Positions 29,457 through 38,157 of a DNA stretch of 64,000 bases are shown here, piece after piece. Positions within the stretch are counted from its first letter, which is position 1. Each line of letters begins with the position of its first letter. Below the pieces are notes generated by a model. The model saw only the letters and a list, made by a program, of their open reading frames with translations. It had not been told where the DNA came from and did no database searches. The stretch is from Byssovorax sp. (GTDB taxonomy: Bacteria > Myxococcota_A > Polyangia > Polyangiales > Polyangiaceae), in contig JANYGI010000114.1 in NCBI GenBank assembly GCA_025362495.1, positions 103,866-167,865 of the forward strand, read 5' to 3'. Made by a program: the position numbers and the translations under genes.

Positions 29457-30020
29457 TCATGCAAACGGGAGATAAGCGCCGGGTTTGTCGAACTCGAGCT
29501 TATCGATCCGGAACGTCGCGCTCTTGTCGACGATCATCTGGCCGTCGTCCGCGAGCGCGAGCTTGAAGCGCTCCATCGGGCGAGGCGCAGGACCTTCGAA
29601 GTTCGTGGCGTTCACCTTCCAGCCGCTGGAAAACCCGCGGTAGCCCGAGCCGTGGCACGGGCACTTGTACTTGTCCTCGGTGCCGAGGTAGCGCGGCGTG
29701 CAGCCCAGGTGGGTGCAAATCGCGCTGATGGCGATGAAGCGATCGTCGTAGCGCACGATCCAGAGGCGCAGCGCCTTGATCCACTTCTCGCTGGTGGAGA
29801 GCGGCGCGTACTCCGTCGGTCGCCCGATCTTGAATTGCGACGGCGGCTCGAAGAGGACGCGCGGGTACATGAACCGCACGAACGCCAGCGTGCCGATGCC
29901 GATGGAGCTGAGCACCGCGCCCCAGCCGAGGAATCCGAGGAGGTCGCGTCGCGTAGGGGCGATGCGCCAGATGTGTCCCTCGGGATTGGTGCCGTCTTCG
30001 CTTTTGACAGTGCCCGCCAC
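29457..30020 (-). CDS. Rieske iron-sulfur protein of a bc complex
   Basis: 187 residues from the GTG at 30020, preceded by AAAGG (30028-30032) seven bases away; an upstream TTG at 30080 is less likely. A membrane helix (about residues 30-50) anchors the protein, and the [2Fe-2S] cluster motifs CTHLGC and CPCHGSGY are complete. It is the first gene of the operon. It takes an electron from quinol and passes it towards the cytochrome c subunit, here the octaheme protein. Confidence 0.94.
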   Translation of the reverse strand: MAGTVKSEDGTNPEGHIWRIAPTRRDLLGFLGWGAVLSSIGIGTLAFVRFMYPRVLFEPPSQFKIGRPTEYAPLSTSEKWIKALRLWIVRYDDRFIAISAICTHLGCTPRYLGTEDKYKCPCHGSGYRGFSSGWKVNATNFEGPAPRPMERFKLALADDGQMIVDKSATFRIDKLEFDKPGAYLPFA

Positions 30021-30218
30021 GGACGTACCTTTACACGCCTTTCCGCGCGCCTTGTACCAAATCGGAAACCGGGCCGTCAACGCGGCCCGCCCCCTCGACC
30101 CAGCGAATTATTTTCGTTTCCCGGCGGCCGGGTGAGAGGTGGATCGGTGACCTGGCTCGGCGACCTCGAGGTCGCGAGCACGTAGGGGCTTTCGCCAGCG
30201 CAGCAAGGGGATCCGGCG

Positions 30219-31424
30219 TCACTGGGCTTTCGCCACGGCGACGGCCTCCCGGATCGCGGCGATGCCCTGCTCGATTTCTTCCTCGGAGCAGGCGTACGAA
30301 AAGCGCAGGTAGCCGGGGGCGCCGAAGGGCGTGCCCGCGACGGTGGCGACGTGCGCCGCGTCGAGGAGCCAGAGGGCGATCGCGTCGTCCGTGACGAGCT
30401 CCACGCCGTTGTGCTTGGCGCCGTAGAGGCCGCTCACGTCGGCGAACGCGTAGAACGCGCCCTCGGGCATGCGGCAGCGCACGCCGGGGATGCTGCGGAG
30501 CCCCTCGACCATGCGCACGCGCCGACGATCGAAGGCCGCGCGCATCGCGTCGATCTCGTCGCGGGGGCCGTTCAGCGCCGCGACCGCCGCCGCCTGCGAA
30601 ACAGCCGCCGCGTTCGTCGTGCTCTGGCTCTGCACCATGTCGATCGCTTTCGTCAACGCGGGCGGCGCGATGCTCCAGCCGATGCGCCAGCCCGTCATCG
30701 CGTAGGTCTTGCTCACGCCGTCGACGATGACGACGCGGTCGCGGAGATCCTCGGCGATGGAGGGGATGGAGACGTGCTTGAAATCGTCGTAGACGAGGTC
30801 GGCATAGATCTCGTCGATGATGATCCAGCAGTCGTGGCGGCGCAGGACCTCGAGCAGAGCGCGCAGCTCCGGCTCAGCGTACGCGGCGCCGGTGGGGTTC
30901 GACGGCGTGCACAGGACGACGGCCTTGGTGCGCGGCGTGAGCGCGGCCTCGAGCTTCTCGGGGCTGAGCTTGAAGCCTTCGGCCTCGGTGGTCGGTACCA
31001 GGATCGGCGTCGCGCCGAGGAGGCGCACCTGCTCCGGGTAGCTCACCCAGAAGGGCGCGGGGATCACCACCTCGTCGCCGGGCTCGTAGAGCGCGAGGCC
31101 GATGTTGAAGAGCACGTGCTTCGCGCCGCACGACACGACGATCTCGCTCGGCGACGGGCGATAGCCGCGGTGGCGCTCGGTCGCGGCGGAGATGGCCGAC
31201 TTGAGCTCGGCGGTGCCGCTCACGGCGGTGTAGTGCGTGGCGCCCGCGTCGAGGGCCGCCTTGGCCGCGTTGCGGATGAGCGCGGGGGTGTCGAAGTCGG
31301 GCTCGCCGACGCCGAACGGGAAAACGCGGTGCCCTTCAGCGCGGAGCTTCGCGGCGCGCGCGGCCATCGCCAGCGTCGCGCTGGGGGCCACCGATGAGAG
31401 CCGTTCTGCGAGCTTCCGTGACAT
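30219..31424 (-). CDS. Class I pyridoxal-phosphate aminotransferase (aspartate aminotransferase type)
   Basis: 401 residues, the normal length for the family. Visible landmarks are the substrate-side GEPDFDTP, the NPTGAAY loop, DEIYADLVYD, the PLP lysine in VSKTYAMTGWRIGW and the C-terminal substrate-binding Arg in YLRFSYA. These place it with thermophilic/prephenate-type aspartate aminotransferases, which make aspartate and related amino acids in the cytoplasm. The substrate within the group is not settled by sequence alone. Confidence 0.92.
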   Translation of the reverse strand: MSRKLAERLSSVAPSATLAMAARAAKLRAEGHRVFPFGVGEPDFDTPALIRNAAKAALDAGATHYTAVSGTAELKSAISAATERHRGYRPSPSEIVVSCGAKHVLFNIGLALYEPGDEVVIPAPFWVSYPEQVRLLGATPILVPTTEAEGFKLSPEKLEAALTPRTKAVVLCTPSNPTGAAYAEPELRALLEVLRRHDCWIIIDEIYADLVYDDFKHVSIPSIAEDLRDRVVIVDGVSKTYAMTGWRIGWSIAPPALTKAIDMVQSQSTTNAAAVSQAAAVAALNGPRDEIDAMRAAFDRRRVRMVEGLRSIPGVRCRMPEGAFYAFADVSGLYGAKHNGVELVTDDAIALWLLDAAHVATVAGTPFGAPGYLRFSYACSEEEIEQGIAAIREAVAVAKAQ

Positions 31425-31555
31425 GAGGGCGAAGAGATAGGCGGACGCGTTCCCCGATGCAAGTGTTCAGGCGAGGGGGTTCACCAGCCTGCTGCGCGAC
31501 CCGAGTCGTCGGTCGGGCGCGCTCGACGTACCTTCGTACGCCTCCCGCGCCCTCC

Positions 31556-32650
31556 CTAGCCTCGGGTCGCTCGCGACGGCTGGTGAACCCCCTCGTGCGC
31601 GCGATGAAGAACCATCTCCGTGGATGGGTACGGGCGCACGTCGAGCTCGCGGCGATCGCCGAAGCCGAGGCGCTCGTAAAAGGGCATCGCATCGCGCGTG
31701 GCGAGGTAGACGCGGCGCACGCGGCGGAGCGCGGGGTGGTCGAGCAGGAGGCGCATCACCGCGTCCCCTACCCGCTTGCCGCGGCACGCCGGGGCGACCA
31801 TCACGTCGTAGATCCACGCGCGCTTCTCGCCGTCGCCGATGGCCCGCGCCGTCGCGACGAGGGCGCCTTTCGCGTCGCGGGCGCCGACCCACGCTGTCGA
31901 TCCCCGGTGGGCCAGCGCCAGCGTCTCGACCGCGAAGCCGTCGTTCCAGTACGCCCCGTCGACGAGCGACGCGGCGGCGTCCGCGTCGGCCTCACCGAGC
32001 CACGCCGCGAGCGTGGTGCCCTCGGGACCCCTTAAGAACAAGGGGATCGTGGTGCCCTGGTTGTGCGCGCGGATCAGCTCGACGGCCGCGGCGTCGCCCG
32101 GCGCGCCCCGCTCCCACAGCTTCTCCATCAGCCGGACGCGATCGTCGGGCGTGCGGTTCTGCGCGAGCTTGGCCTTGCCGTCGAGGTCGACGAGCGCGAC
32201 GCGGAGCACGAGAATGCCGTCGACGGCCTTGCGGTAGAGCGGGTGGTCCGCGGTGATCGGCGCGTGCCCGCCCTCGGGCTGGTACTTCGTCATCAGGGCC
32301 GCGAGCACCCGGGCCTTTTCGGCGCGGTCCTCGACGCGCTCGATGATGCCGTGGATCTGCGCGCTGCGGTAGAGCGTCGTCGCGGGGCATGCGCGCTCGG
32401 GATCGAGGAAATAGCTCGGGATCGCCGCGACGATCTCCTCGGCGCTCACCACGGCGTCGCGGCCTTCGGTCTCGGTCTTCTCGCCCGCGGGCGCGCCGTG
32501 GAACGCCAGCGCGTCGCCGACGACCACGCCGTGCACGGTGCGGATCAGCGGCCTCCCGTCGGGCGTCGTCGAGGCCAGGTGGACGACGGGGACCCGCTCG
32601 AGCAGGGCGACGGCGTCGGCGCGAGCCATGCGGAAAATCTCCTTGCGCAT
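31556..32650 (-). CDS. Fusion of a PNPOx-like flavin-binding domain and a GNAT acetyltransferase
   Basis: 364 residues. The N-terminal about 190 residues resemble the split-barrel pyridoxamine-phosphate-oxidase/NimA fold (VVHLASTTPDGRPLIRTVHG, then FHGAPAGEK and ATTLYRSAQIHGIIE). The C-terminal about 150 residues are a GNAT domain with the acetyl-CoA segment VAPACRGKRVGDAVMR and FYERLGF. The gene is divergent from a MocR/PdxR-type regulator, a family that often controls vitamin B6 genes, so a role in B6 or flavin-linked chemistry, or in detoxification, is plausible. The reaction itself is unknown. Confidence 0.82.
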   Translation of the reverse strand: MRKEIFRMARADAVALLERVPVVHLASTTPDGRPLIRTVHGVVVGDALAFHGAPAGEKTETEGRDAVVSAEEIVAAIPSYFLDPERACPATTLYRSAQIHGIIERVEDRAEKARVLAALMTKYQPEGGHAPITADHPLYRKAVDGILVLRVALVDLDGKAKLAQNRTPDDRVRLMEKLWERGAPGDAAAVELIRAHNQGTTIPLFLRGPEGTTLAAWLGEADADAAASLVDGAYWNDGFAVETLALAHRGSTAWVGARDAKGALVATARAIGDGEKRAWIYDVMVAPACRGKRVGDAVMRLLLDHPALRRVRRVYLATRDAMPFYERLGFGDRRELDVRPYPSTEMVLHRAHEGVHQPSRATRG

Positions 32651-32671
32651 GCCCTGACGGTGTCACGCCGA

Positions 32672-32714
32672 TGGTCTGTCCAGAAGGTCCAGTTCGGCGA
32701 TTTCTGCTAGACCA
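32672..32714. promoter_or_regulatory. Operator-like repeats between divergent MocR-type and PNPOx/GNAT genes
   Basis: The 69-base gap between the two start codons has a direct repeat GTCCAG (32678-32683 and 32687-32692) and an inverted pair TGGTCT (32672-32677) and AGACCA (32709-32714). MocR regulators typically bind two or more direct repeats next to their target genes, so these are candidate sites. Confidence 0.4.
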
Positions 32715-32719
32715 GATCG

Positions 32720-34186
32720 ATGCGCTCCTGGGAGCTCGCCGTCCGCCTCGATCCCGCCGCGGATTTGCCCGTGTTTCTCCAGATCGCCCGCGCCGTCGCC
32801 GCCGACGTGCGGCGCGGCCGCCTCCGCGCCGGCGACGCGCTGCCCAGCAGCCGCGCGCTCTCGCGATCGCTGTCGGTCCACCGCAACACGGTGCTCGCGG
32901 CCTACCGCGAGCTCGCCGCGGAGGGCTGGATCGAGGCGGAGCCGGCGCGCGGGACGGTGGTGTCGAGCGCGGTGGGGACGCCGGCGCGATCGACGCGCGC
33001 GGCGCCCGCGATCCCCTCGGCGACGGTGGGCTTCGATCTCGGCCCGGCGATCGATCCCTACCCCGTCCCGGCGTACCCGGCGGGCACGCTCGTGATGACG
33101 GGCGGCGTCCCCGATCTCCGCCTCGTCCCCCGCACCGCGCTGGCGCGCGCGTACCGCAGGGCGCTCGGCGAGGGGAAATCGCGCGGGCGCTCGACGCTCG
33201 ACTACGGCGATCCGCAGGGCCACCCGCGGCTCCGCGAGGCGCTCGGCGCGATGCTCGCGGCGCTGCGAGGCCTCGCCGCGCCGGCAGCGTCGGTGCTCGT
33301 CACGCGCGGGAGCCAGATGGCGCTCGATCTCGTGGCGCGCGCGCTGCTGGCGCCGGGCGACGTCGTGGCGATCGAGTCGCTCGGGTATCGCCCGGCGTGG
33401 GCGGCGTTCCGCGCCGCGGGCGCGCGCCTCGCGCCGCTCCCGGTCGACGAGCACGGCCTCGACGTCGACGCCCTCGCCGAGTTCGCGGAGCGCGAGCGCG
33501 TGCGCGCCGTCTACGTGACGCCGCACCACCAGTACCCGACGACGGCGGTGCTCTCCGCGGGGCGGCGCCTCGCGCTGATGGAGCTCGCGCGCGCCAAACG
33601 GATCGCGGTGATCGAGGACGACTACGATCACGAGTTCCACTACGAAGGCCGCCCCGTGCTGCCGCTCGCCAGCGCCGATCCTGCCGGCGTCGTCGTCTAC
33701 ATCGGCACGCTCTCGAAGATCCTCGCGCCGGGCCTGCGCCTCGGCTTCGTCGTCGCGCCGCCGCCGCTCCTCGCGAAGCTCACCGCGGTCCGCACGTTCA
33801 TCGATCGGCAAGGCGATCACACGATGGAGCGCGCCGTGGCCGAGCTGCTCGAGGACGGCGAGGTGCAGCGCCACGCCCGCCGCGCGCGCCGCGCTTACCT
33901 CGCCCGCCGCGACGCGCTCGCCGAGGCGTTGACCGAGCACCTCGGCGGCGCGCTCACGTTCGAGCCACCCGCCGGCGGCATGGCGCTCTGGGCCCGCGCC
34001 GCGCCGGGGATCGACGTCGACGCGTGGGCCGAGCGCGCCCTCGCGCGCAAGGTCGCGTTCTCGACCGCGAAGCGCTTCGCCTTCGACGGTCGCAAGCGCG
34101 GCTTCCTCCGCCTCGGGTTCGCCGCGCTCGACGAGAAGGAGCTGGGCGAAGCCGTGCGCCGCATGGCCGCCACCCTCGACTTGTGA
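32720..34186 (+). CDS. MocR/PdxR-type transcriptional regulator (GntR wHTH plus aminotransferase-like domain)
   Basis: 488 residues. The N-terminal GntR winged helix (about 10-75) has ARAVAADVRRGRL, LPSSRALSRSLSVHRNTV and the wing EPARGTVV. The rest is a fold-type I aminotransferase-like domain with YVTPHHQYPTT, EDDYDHEF and the PLP lysine in GTLSKILAPGLRLG. Members of this family sense PLP or another amine and regulate a divergent gene. Here the divergent gene encodes the PNPOx/GNAT fusion, a sensible target. The stop lies four bases from the convergent mlaD-like gene. Confidence 0.9.
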   Translation: MRSWELAVRLDPAADLPVFLQIARAVAADVRRGRLRAGDALPSSRALSRSLSVHRNTVLAAYRELAAEGWIEAEPARGTVVSSAVGTPARSTRAAPAIPSATVGFDLGPAIDPYPVPAYPAGTLVMTGGVPDLRLVPRTALARAYRRALGEGKSRGRSTLDYGDPQGHPRLREALGAMLAALRGLAAPAASVLVTRGSQMALDLVARALLAPGDVVAIESLGYRPAWAAFRAAGARLAPLPVDEHGLDVDALAEFAERERVRAVYVTPHHQYPTTAVLSAGRRLALMELARAKRIAVIEDDYDHEFHYEGRPVLPLASADPAGVVVYIGTLSKILAPGLRLGFVVAPPPLLAKLTAVRTFIDRQGDHTMERAVAELLEDGEVQRHARRARRAYLARRDALAEALTEHLGGALTFEPPAGGMALWARAAPGIDVDAWAERALARKVAFSTAKRFAFDGRKRGFLRLGFAALDEKELGEAVRRMAATLDL

Positions 34187-34190
34187 CGCC

Positions 34191-35303
34191 CTAGGGCGCC
34201 TTGCCGATCGAGACCGCGGGCTTCTTCTCGTCCTGCTTGATCGAGTAGCGCACGAGGGCGCGGAGCACGTCGTTGCGCTCCACGTTGCCGAGCACGAGCT
34301 TCATGTCCTCGTACACCGAAGGGTCGACGAGCAGCGCGCCGACGGTGCCCTTGCCCTGGCGGATGCCGGCGGTGATCGCCCGCAAATCCGCGGTGATCGC
34401 GTTGACGTTGGCGAGCGCCTCGGCGCCGTTGCCCTTGCCGCCGTAGACCGCGTCGTGGACCAGGCTGTCAGCCTCGCGGATGCCCTTCAGCGTGATCGCG
34501 ACCTCGTTCGCGGCGCCGCCGAACTGCGCGATCTCCTTCTGCGGCCCGTCGCCGTAGATGGTGTCGTGCGCGAAGCCGGGGCCCGTCTTGACCCGCGCCA
34601 CGACGTCGCGCACCGCGGCGAGCGTGAGCGACAGCTCCGTCGCGCTGCGGTCGAGGTTCTCGAGCGTGTGCGAAATCCGCTGCGCCTCGGCCTTGTCGGT
34701 CAGCAACAGGTGCGGGTAGCCGTCGCCCTCGGCGACCTGCTTCAGCACCACGTTCACCGAGGCGACGCTCTCGTGGAGATCGCGCTGGAGCTTCTCGTCG
34801 GCGAGGCTCGCGGTCACCTTCTTCACGTCGTCGAGCGTGGCGCCGGCCTTGTCGCCGAAGCTGCTGACGCGATCGAGGATGCCGGGCGAGGTGTCCGAGG
34901 GGATGAGCTCGCCGGGCTTGCGCACCTCGGCGTTGTTGCCCTTGGTGATCTCGATCATCTTGTCGCCGAGGAGCCCCTTGGTGGAGATCTTCGCGAGGCT
35001 GTCGGTCTTGATGCGCCCGGCCTCGGATTTGACGATCTCGATCTCGACGTAGATCGTCGTGTCCTCGGTCTTCTTGCCGTAGCCGACGTTGCCGATGTGG
35101 CCGATGTCGAGGCCGCCCATCTGCACGGGCGCGCCGGATTTCAGGCCCTGGACGTCGGAGAACTCGGCGCGGAACGAGACCGAAGACGAGAAGAGGCGCC
35201 GTTCGTCGCCGATGAGGAAGATGACCAACGCGGAGAAAACGAGCCCCGCGAGCACGAAGATACCGACCTTCACGTTACGCGCCTGGTTCATTGGCCGCGC
35301 CAT
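34191..35303 (-). CDS. MlaD-like MCE-domain protein of a lipid ABC transporter
   Basis: 370 residues. A single N-terminal membrane helix (about 12-30) precedes an MCE domain (about 40-125; GLKSGAPVQMGGLDIGHI, ISTKGLLGDKMIEI). A long helical C-terminal part (about 140-350) follows, which in larger MCE proteins forms a channel for lipids between membranes. It lies 34 bases after mlaF on the same strand. It would hold phospholipids in the periplasm for transport; the direction is not shown by sequence. Confidence 0.87.
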   Translation of the reverse strand: MARPMNQARNVKVGIFVLAGLVFSALVIFLIGDERRLFSSSVSFRAEFSDVQGLKSGAPVQMGGLDIGHIGNVGYGKKTEDTTIYVEIEIVKSEAGRIKTDSLAKISTKGLLGDKMIEITKGNNAEVRKPGELIPSDTSPGILDRVSSFGDKAGATLDDVKKVTASLADEKLQRDLHESVASVNVVLKQVAEGDGYPHLLLTDKAEAQRISHTLENLDRSATELSLTLAAVRDVVARVKTGPGFAHDTIYGDGPQKEIAQFGGAANEVAITLKGIREADSLVHDAVYGGKGNGAEALANVNAITADLRAITAGIRQGKGTVGALLVDPSVYEDMKLVLGNVERNDVLRALVRYSIKQDEKKPAVSIGKAP

Positions 35304-35337
35304 AGTGCGCCAGCCGAGCGGGCGCCGCCAGCGCTGA

Positions 35338-36117
35338 TCACGCGCCCAGCAAGGTCGCCACGTCCTCGTTCACCGGTGCAGTACCGTTGATGAAATCTCG
35401 CACGCGCGGATCGGTGGAGGCCCGAAACTCGTCGGGGGTACCCGCCAGGATGATCTCCCCGCGGTACACCATGGCCATCCGATCCGAGATCGAGAACGCG
35501 CTCTTCATGTCGTGCGTGACGACGATGCTGGTGACGTTGAGCGCCGATTTCAGCCCCTTGATCAGGTGGTTGATCCGCTCGGTGTTGATGGGATCAAGGC
35601 CCGTCGTCGGCTCGTCGTAGAGGAGGACCTCGGGCTGCACGGCGATGGCGCGGGCGAGGCCAACGCGCTTCTTCATGCCGCCCGAGAGATCGGCCGGGCG
35701 CATCGCCTCGATGCCGGGGAGGCCGACCAGCGAGAGCGCCCAGTTGACGCGCTCGGCGATCTTCGCCTCCGTCATCGTGTACCGGTAGTGCTCGTGCAGC
35801 CCGTAGGCGACGTTGTCGCCGACCGAGCTCGAATCGAAGAGCGCCGCGCCCTGGAAGAGCATCGCGATCCGCTGGCGGACGAGGCCGATCTTGGCGTTGC
35901 TCATCGTGGTCACCTCGTCCCCGTGGAAGGTGATCGACCCGCCGTCGGCCTCGAGCAAGCGGATGAGGAGCTTGAGGAGGACGCTCTTGCCGACCCCCGA
36001 GCCGCCCATGATCGTGATGGTCTCGCCCGGGTACACGTCGAGGTCCACCCCGCGGTAGATGACCTTGTCCCCGAAAGCTTTTTGCACGTTCTTGAAGCGA
36101 ATCAGCGGCTCCGGCAC
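35338..36117 (-). CDS. MlaF-like ABC transporter ATP-binding protein
   Basis: 259 residues. Walker A is GGSGVGKS, the signature is LSGGMKKRV (MlaF-type), Walker B is LLYDEPTTGLDP and the switch His lies in VVTHDM. The GMKKR variant of the signature is typical of phospholipid (Mla/Ttg2) importers. It is transcribed with the mlaD-like gene; a permease (mlaE) is not present in this window, so it must be upstream in another operon or elsewhere. Confidence 0.92.
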   Translation of the reverse strand: MPEPLIRFKNVQKAFGDKVIYRGVDLDVYPGETITIMGGSGVGKSVLLKLLIRLLEADGGSITFHGDEVTTMSNAKIGLVRQRIAMLFQGAALFDSSSVGDNVAYGLHEHYRYTMTEAKIAERVNWALSLVGLPGIEAMRPADLSGGMKKRVGLARAIAVQPEVLLYDEPTTGLDPINTERINHLIKGLKSALNVTSIVVTHDMKSAFSISDRMAMVYRGEIILAGTPDEFRASTDPRVRDFINGTAPVNEDVATLLGA

Positions 36118-36295
36118 GGCGCGACGGTATCACGCAGGGGAAGCTTCGGGGGCTCTGCAGATTGGAGCATCGCGTCGAGCACCCAATCGTTTTCTACGGC
36201 CCGAGAGCGTGTTACGGGGCTTGACGATTCGGGGGATCTGGAATTCCCTGGCGCCGCTTTCATCGCCCCCGGCAAGTACAAAGGACACGCTCCCC

Positions 36296-38017
36296 ATGCG
36301 GATTCGTCGCTCGTTCGCCCTCGGCGCCCTCGGCGCCACCCTCGCCGCCGCCGTGAGCCTCGCGTCCGCACCGGCCGCCGCGCAGCAGGCCGTGCCCGCG
36401 CAGCAGGCCGTGCCCACGCCGAAGGTCGACGACCCGATCCGGTTCAACTTCGATCTCTACGCGGGGCTCCTCTATCGCGTGGGCGATCTCTCGACGGCCG
36501 ACACCGTCGATCTCGCGCGCGGCGGCGGCCTCGTCGGGCTCGACGCGCTCGTCCTTCCGAACCGCTACTTCGGCGCCGGCATCGGCTACGAGCGCGCCTT
36601 CTTCGGCCGCGAGCGCGCCGACTTCGACAACGGCACGTTCACCGAGCGGAGCCGCTCGTGGGATTCGCTGTGGGCCCTCGGCCGCGTCTATCCCTGGCAG
36701 AACGACAACATCGCCCTGTTCGTGCAGCTCGGCCTCGGGCCGGTGTGGCAGCACGTCGGCGCCAGCGGCACCACGCTGACCACGGGCACCTCGGGCGTGA
36801 CCACGGTCAACCCGTTCGAGTGCACCGGCAGCGACTCGGCCGGCTTCGGGCTCCGCGCCGGCGTCGGTATGGACGTCGTGTTCTCGCAGTTCATCGCGCT
36901 CACGGGGCAGCTCGGCGCCGACCACGTCCGCGGCACGAGCGGCTCGCTCGACAGCTGCGCGGTGGGCGCGGGCGCGTCGACGTTCCTCGCGGCGCGCCTC
37001 GGCCTCAGCTTCGGTACCGGCCGCGAGAAGGCCGCCCCGACCGATCGTGACGGCGACGGCATCTTCGACCCGAGCGACGCGTGCCCCGACGTGAAGGGCC
37101 CCGCCAACGCCGATCCGATGAAGAACGGCTGCCCGCCCAGCGATCGCGATCACGACGGCATCCTCGACGACGCCGACGCCTGCCCCGACGTCGCGGGCTA
37201 CCCCAACGCCGATCCGAAGAAGAACGGCTGCCCCTACGGCGACAAGGACAAGGACGGCATCTTCGACGAGCAGGACGCGTGCCCCGACGAGCCGGGCGTC
37301 GCCAGCGCCGATCCGAAGAAGAACGGCTGCCCGCCCAGCGATCGCGACAAGGACAAGGTCATCGACGACAACGACGCGTGCCCGGACATCCCCGGCATCG
37401 CGACCGGCGACGCCAGGACCAACGGCTGCCCGCCCGACACCGACGGCGACGGCATCCGCGACGACAAGGACGCCTGCCCGAACGAGAAGGGCGTCCCCAA
37501 CGAGACCAACCCCTCGAAGAATGGCTGCCCGCTCGTCGTCTTCACCGAGAAGGAGATCGAGATCAACGAGCAGGTCCAGTTCGACGTCGACAAGGCGACG
37601 ATCAAGCCGGCCTCCGACGCCCTCCTCGACGAGGTCGCCAAGGTGATCAACGACCACCCCGAGATCAAGCGGATGGAAGTCCAGGGTCACACCGACAACA
37701 GCGGCACGAAGCAGCACAACAAGATCCTCAGCAGCAGCCGCTCCGAGGCCGTGCGCAAGGCCCTCGTGAAGCGCGGCGTGAAGGACAAGCTCCTCACCTC
37801 CAAGGGCTACGGCCAGGAGAACCCGCTCGTCGAGAACGACAGCGAGGCCAACAAGGCCAAGAACCGCCGTGTGCAGTTCAAGATCCTCGAGAAGGCCGAC
37901 GTCACGCCGAAGTCGGAGCAGAAGGACGGCACCGCGCCCGTCCCCGCGGCGAAGCCGGTCGATCCGAAGGCCCCCGCCGCCCCCAAAGCCGGGCCGACGT
38001 TGAAGCCCCGCAAGTAG
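36296..38017 (+). CDS. OmpA-family outer membrane protein with beta-barrel and TSP3 repeats
   Basis: 573 residues from the ATG at 36296, which follows AAAGGA (36280-36285); the frame is open upstream but non-protein-like. A signal peptide ends at APAAAQQ. Residues about 45-245 are a beta-barrel-like domain, followed by five acidic TSP3-type repeats (DRDGDGIFD, DRDHDGILD, DKDKDGIFD, DRDKDKVID, DTDGDGIRD) with xxNGCP spacers. The OmpA domain (about 415-525; VQFDVDKATI, VQGHTDNSGT, LSSSRSEAV) binds peptidoglycan. A Lys/Pro/Ala tail ends the protein. It joins outer membrane to cell wall with calcium-stabilised stalk repeats. Confidence 0.93.
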   Translation: MRIRRSFALGALGATLAAAVSLASAPAAAQQAVPAQQAVPTPKVDDPIRFNFDLYAGLLYRVGDLSTADTVDLARGGGLVGLDALVLPNRYFGAGIGYERAFFGRERADFDNGTFTERSRSWDSLWALGRVYPWQNDNIALFVQLGLGPVWQHVGASGTTLTTGTSGVTTVNPFECTGSDSAGFGLRAGVGMDVVFSQFIALTGQLGADHVRGTSGSLDSCAVGAGASTFLAARLGLSFGTGREKAAPTDRDGDGIFDPSDACPDVKGPANADPMKNGCPPSDRDHDGILDDADACPDVAGYPNADPKKNGCPYGDKDKDGIFDEQDACPDEPGVASADPKKNGCPPSDRDKDKVIDDNDACPDIPGIATGDARTNGCPPDTDGDGIRDDKDACPNEKGVPNETNPSKNGCPLVVFTEKEIEINEQVQFDVDKATIKPASDALLDEVAKVINDHPEIKRMEVQGHTDNSGTKQHNKILSSSRSEAVRKALVKRGVKDKLLTSKGYGQENPLVENDSEANKAKNRRVQFKILEKADVTPKSEQKDGTAPVPAAKPVDPKAPAAPKAGPTLKPRK

Positions 38018-38041
38018 CCTTCACGATCGCCTGAGGCGCAG

Positions 38042-38077
38042 AGGCGCAGAGGTCATCCCTCTGCGCCTTTCGCTTTT
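38042..38077 (+). terminator. Terminator of the OmpA/TSP3 gene
   Basis: AGGCGCAGAGG (38042-38052) pairs with CCTCTGCGCCT (38058-38068) in an 11-bp stem, followed by TTCGCTTTT. The stem is built from the GGCGCAGAGG repeat also seen at 1751-1850. Confidence 0.75.
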
Positions 38078-38113
38078 CCATGGGCCGGATCGCGGCCCGT
38101 CGCGGGCCAGGCC

Positions 38114-38157
38114 TTGACCTTCGATGCATCGTGCATATATTCTTTTCACATATATGC
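38114..38157 (+). promoter_or_regulatory. Promoter with overlapping palindromic operator of the NrtR-like gene
   Basis: TTGACC (38114-38119) and TATATT (38136-38141) are 16 bases apart, a strong-looking sigma-70 promoter. The inverted repeat GCATATAT (38133-38140), 9-base spacer, ATATATGC (38150-38157) covers the -10 box and the ATG at 38154. Its AT-richness stands out in this genome. It is a good candidate site for autorepression by the encoded regulator. Confidence 0.6.

Noticed and set aside
36059..36295. Upstream extension of the OmpA/TSP3 gene
   Set aside because: It overlaps the opposite-strand mlaF start; the ATG at 36296 has AAAGGA and starts a proper signal peptide.
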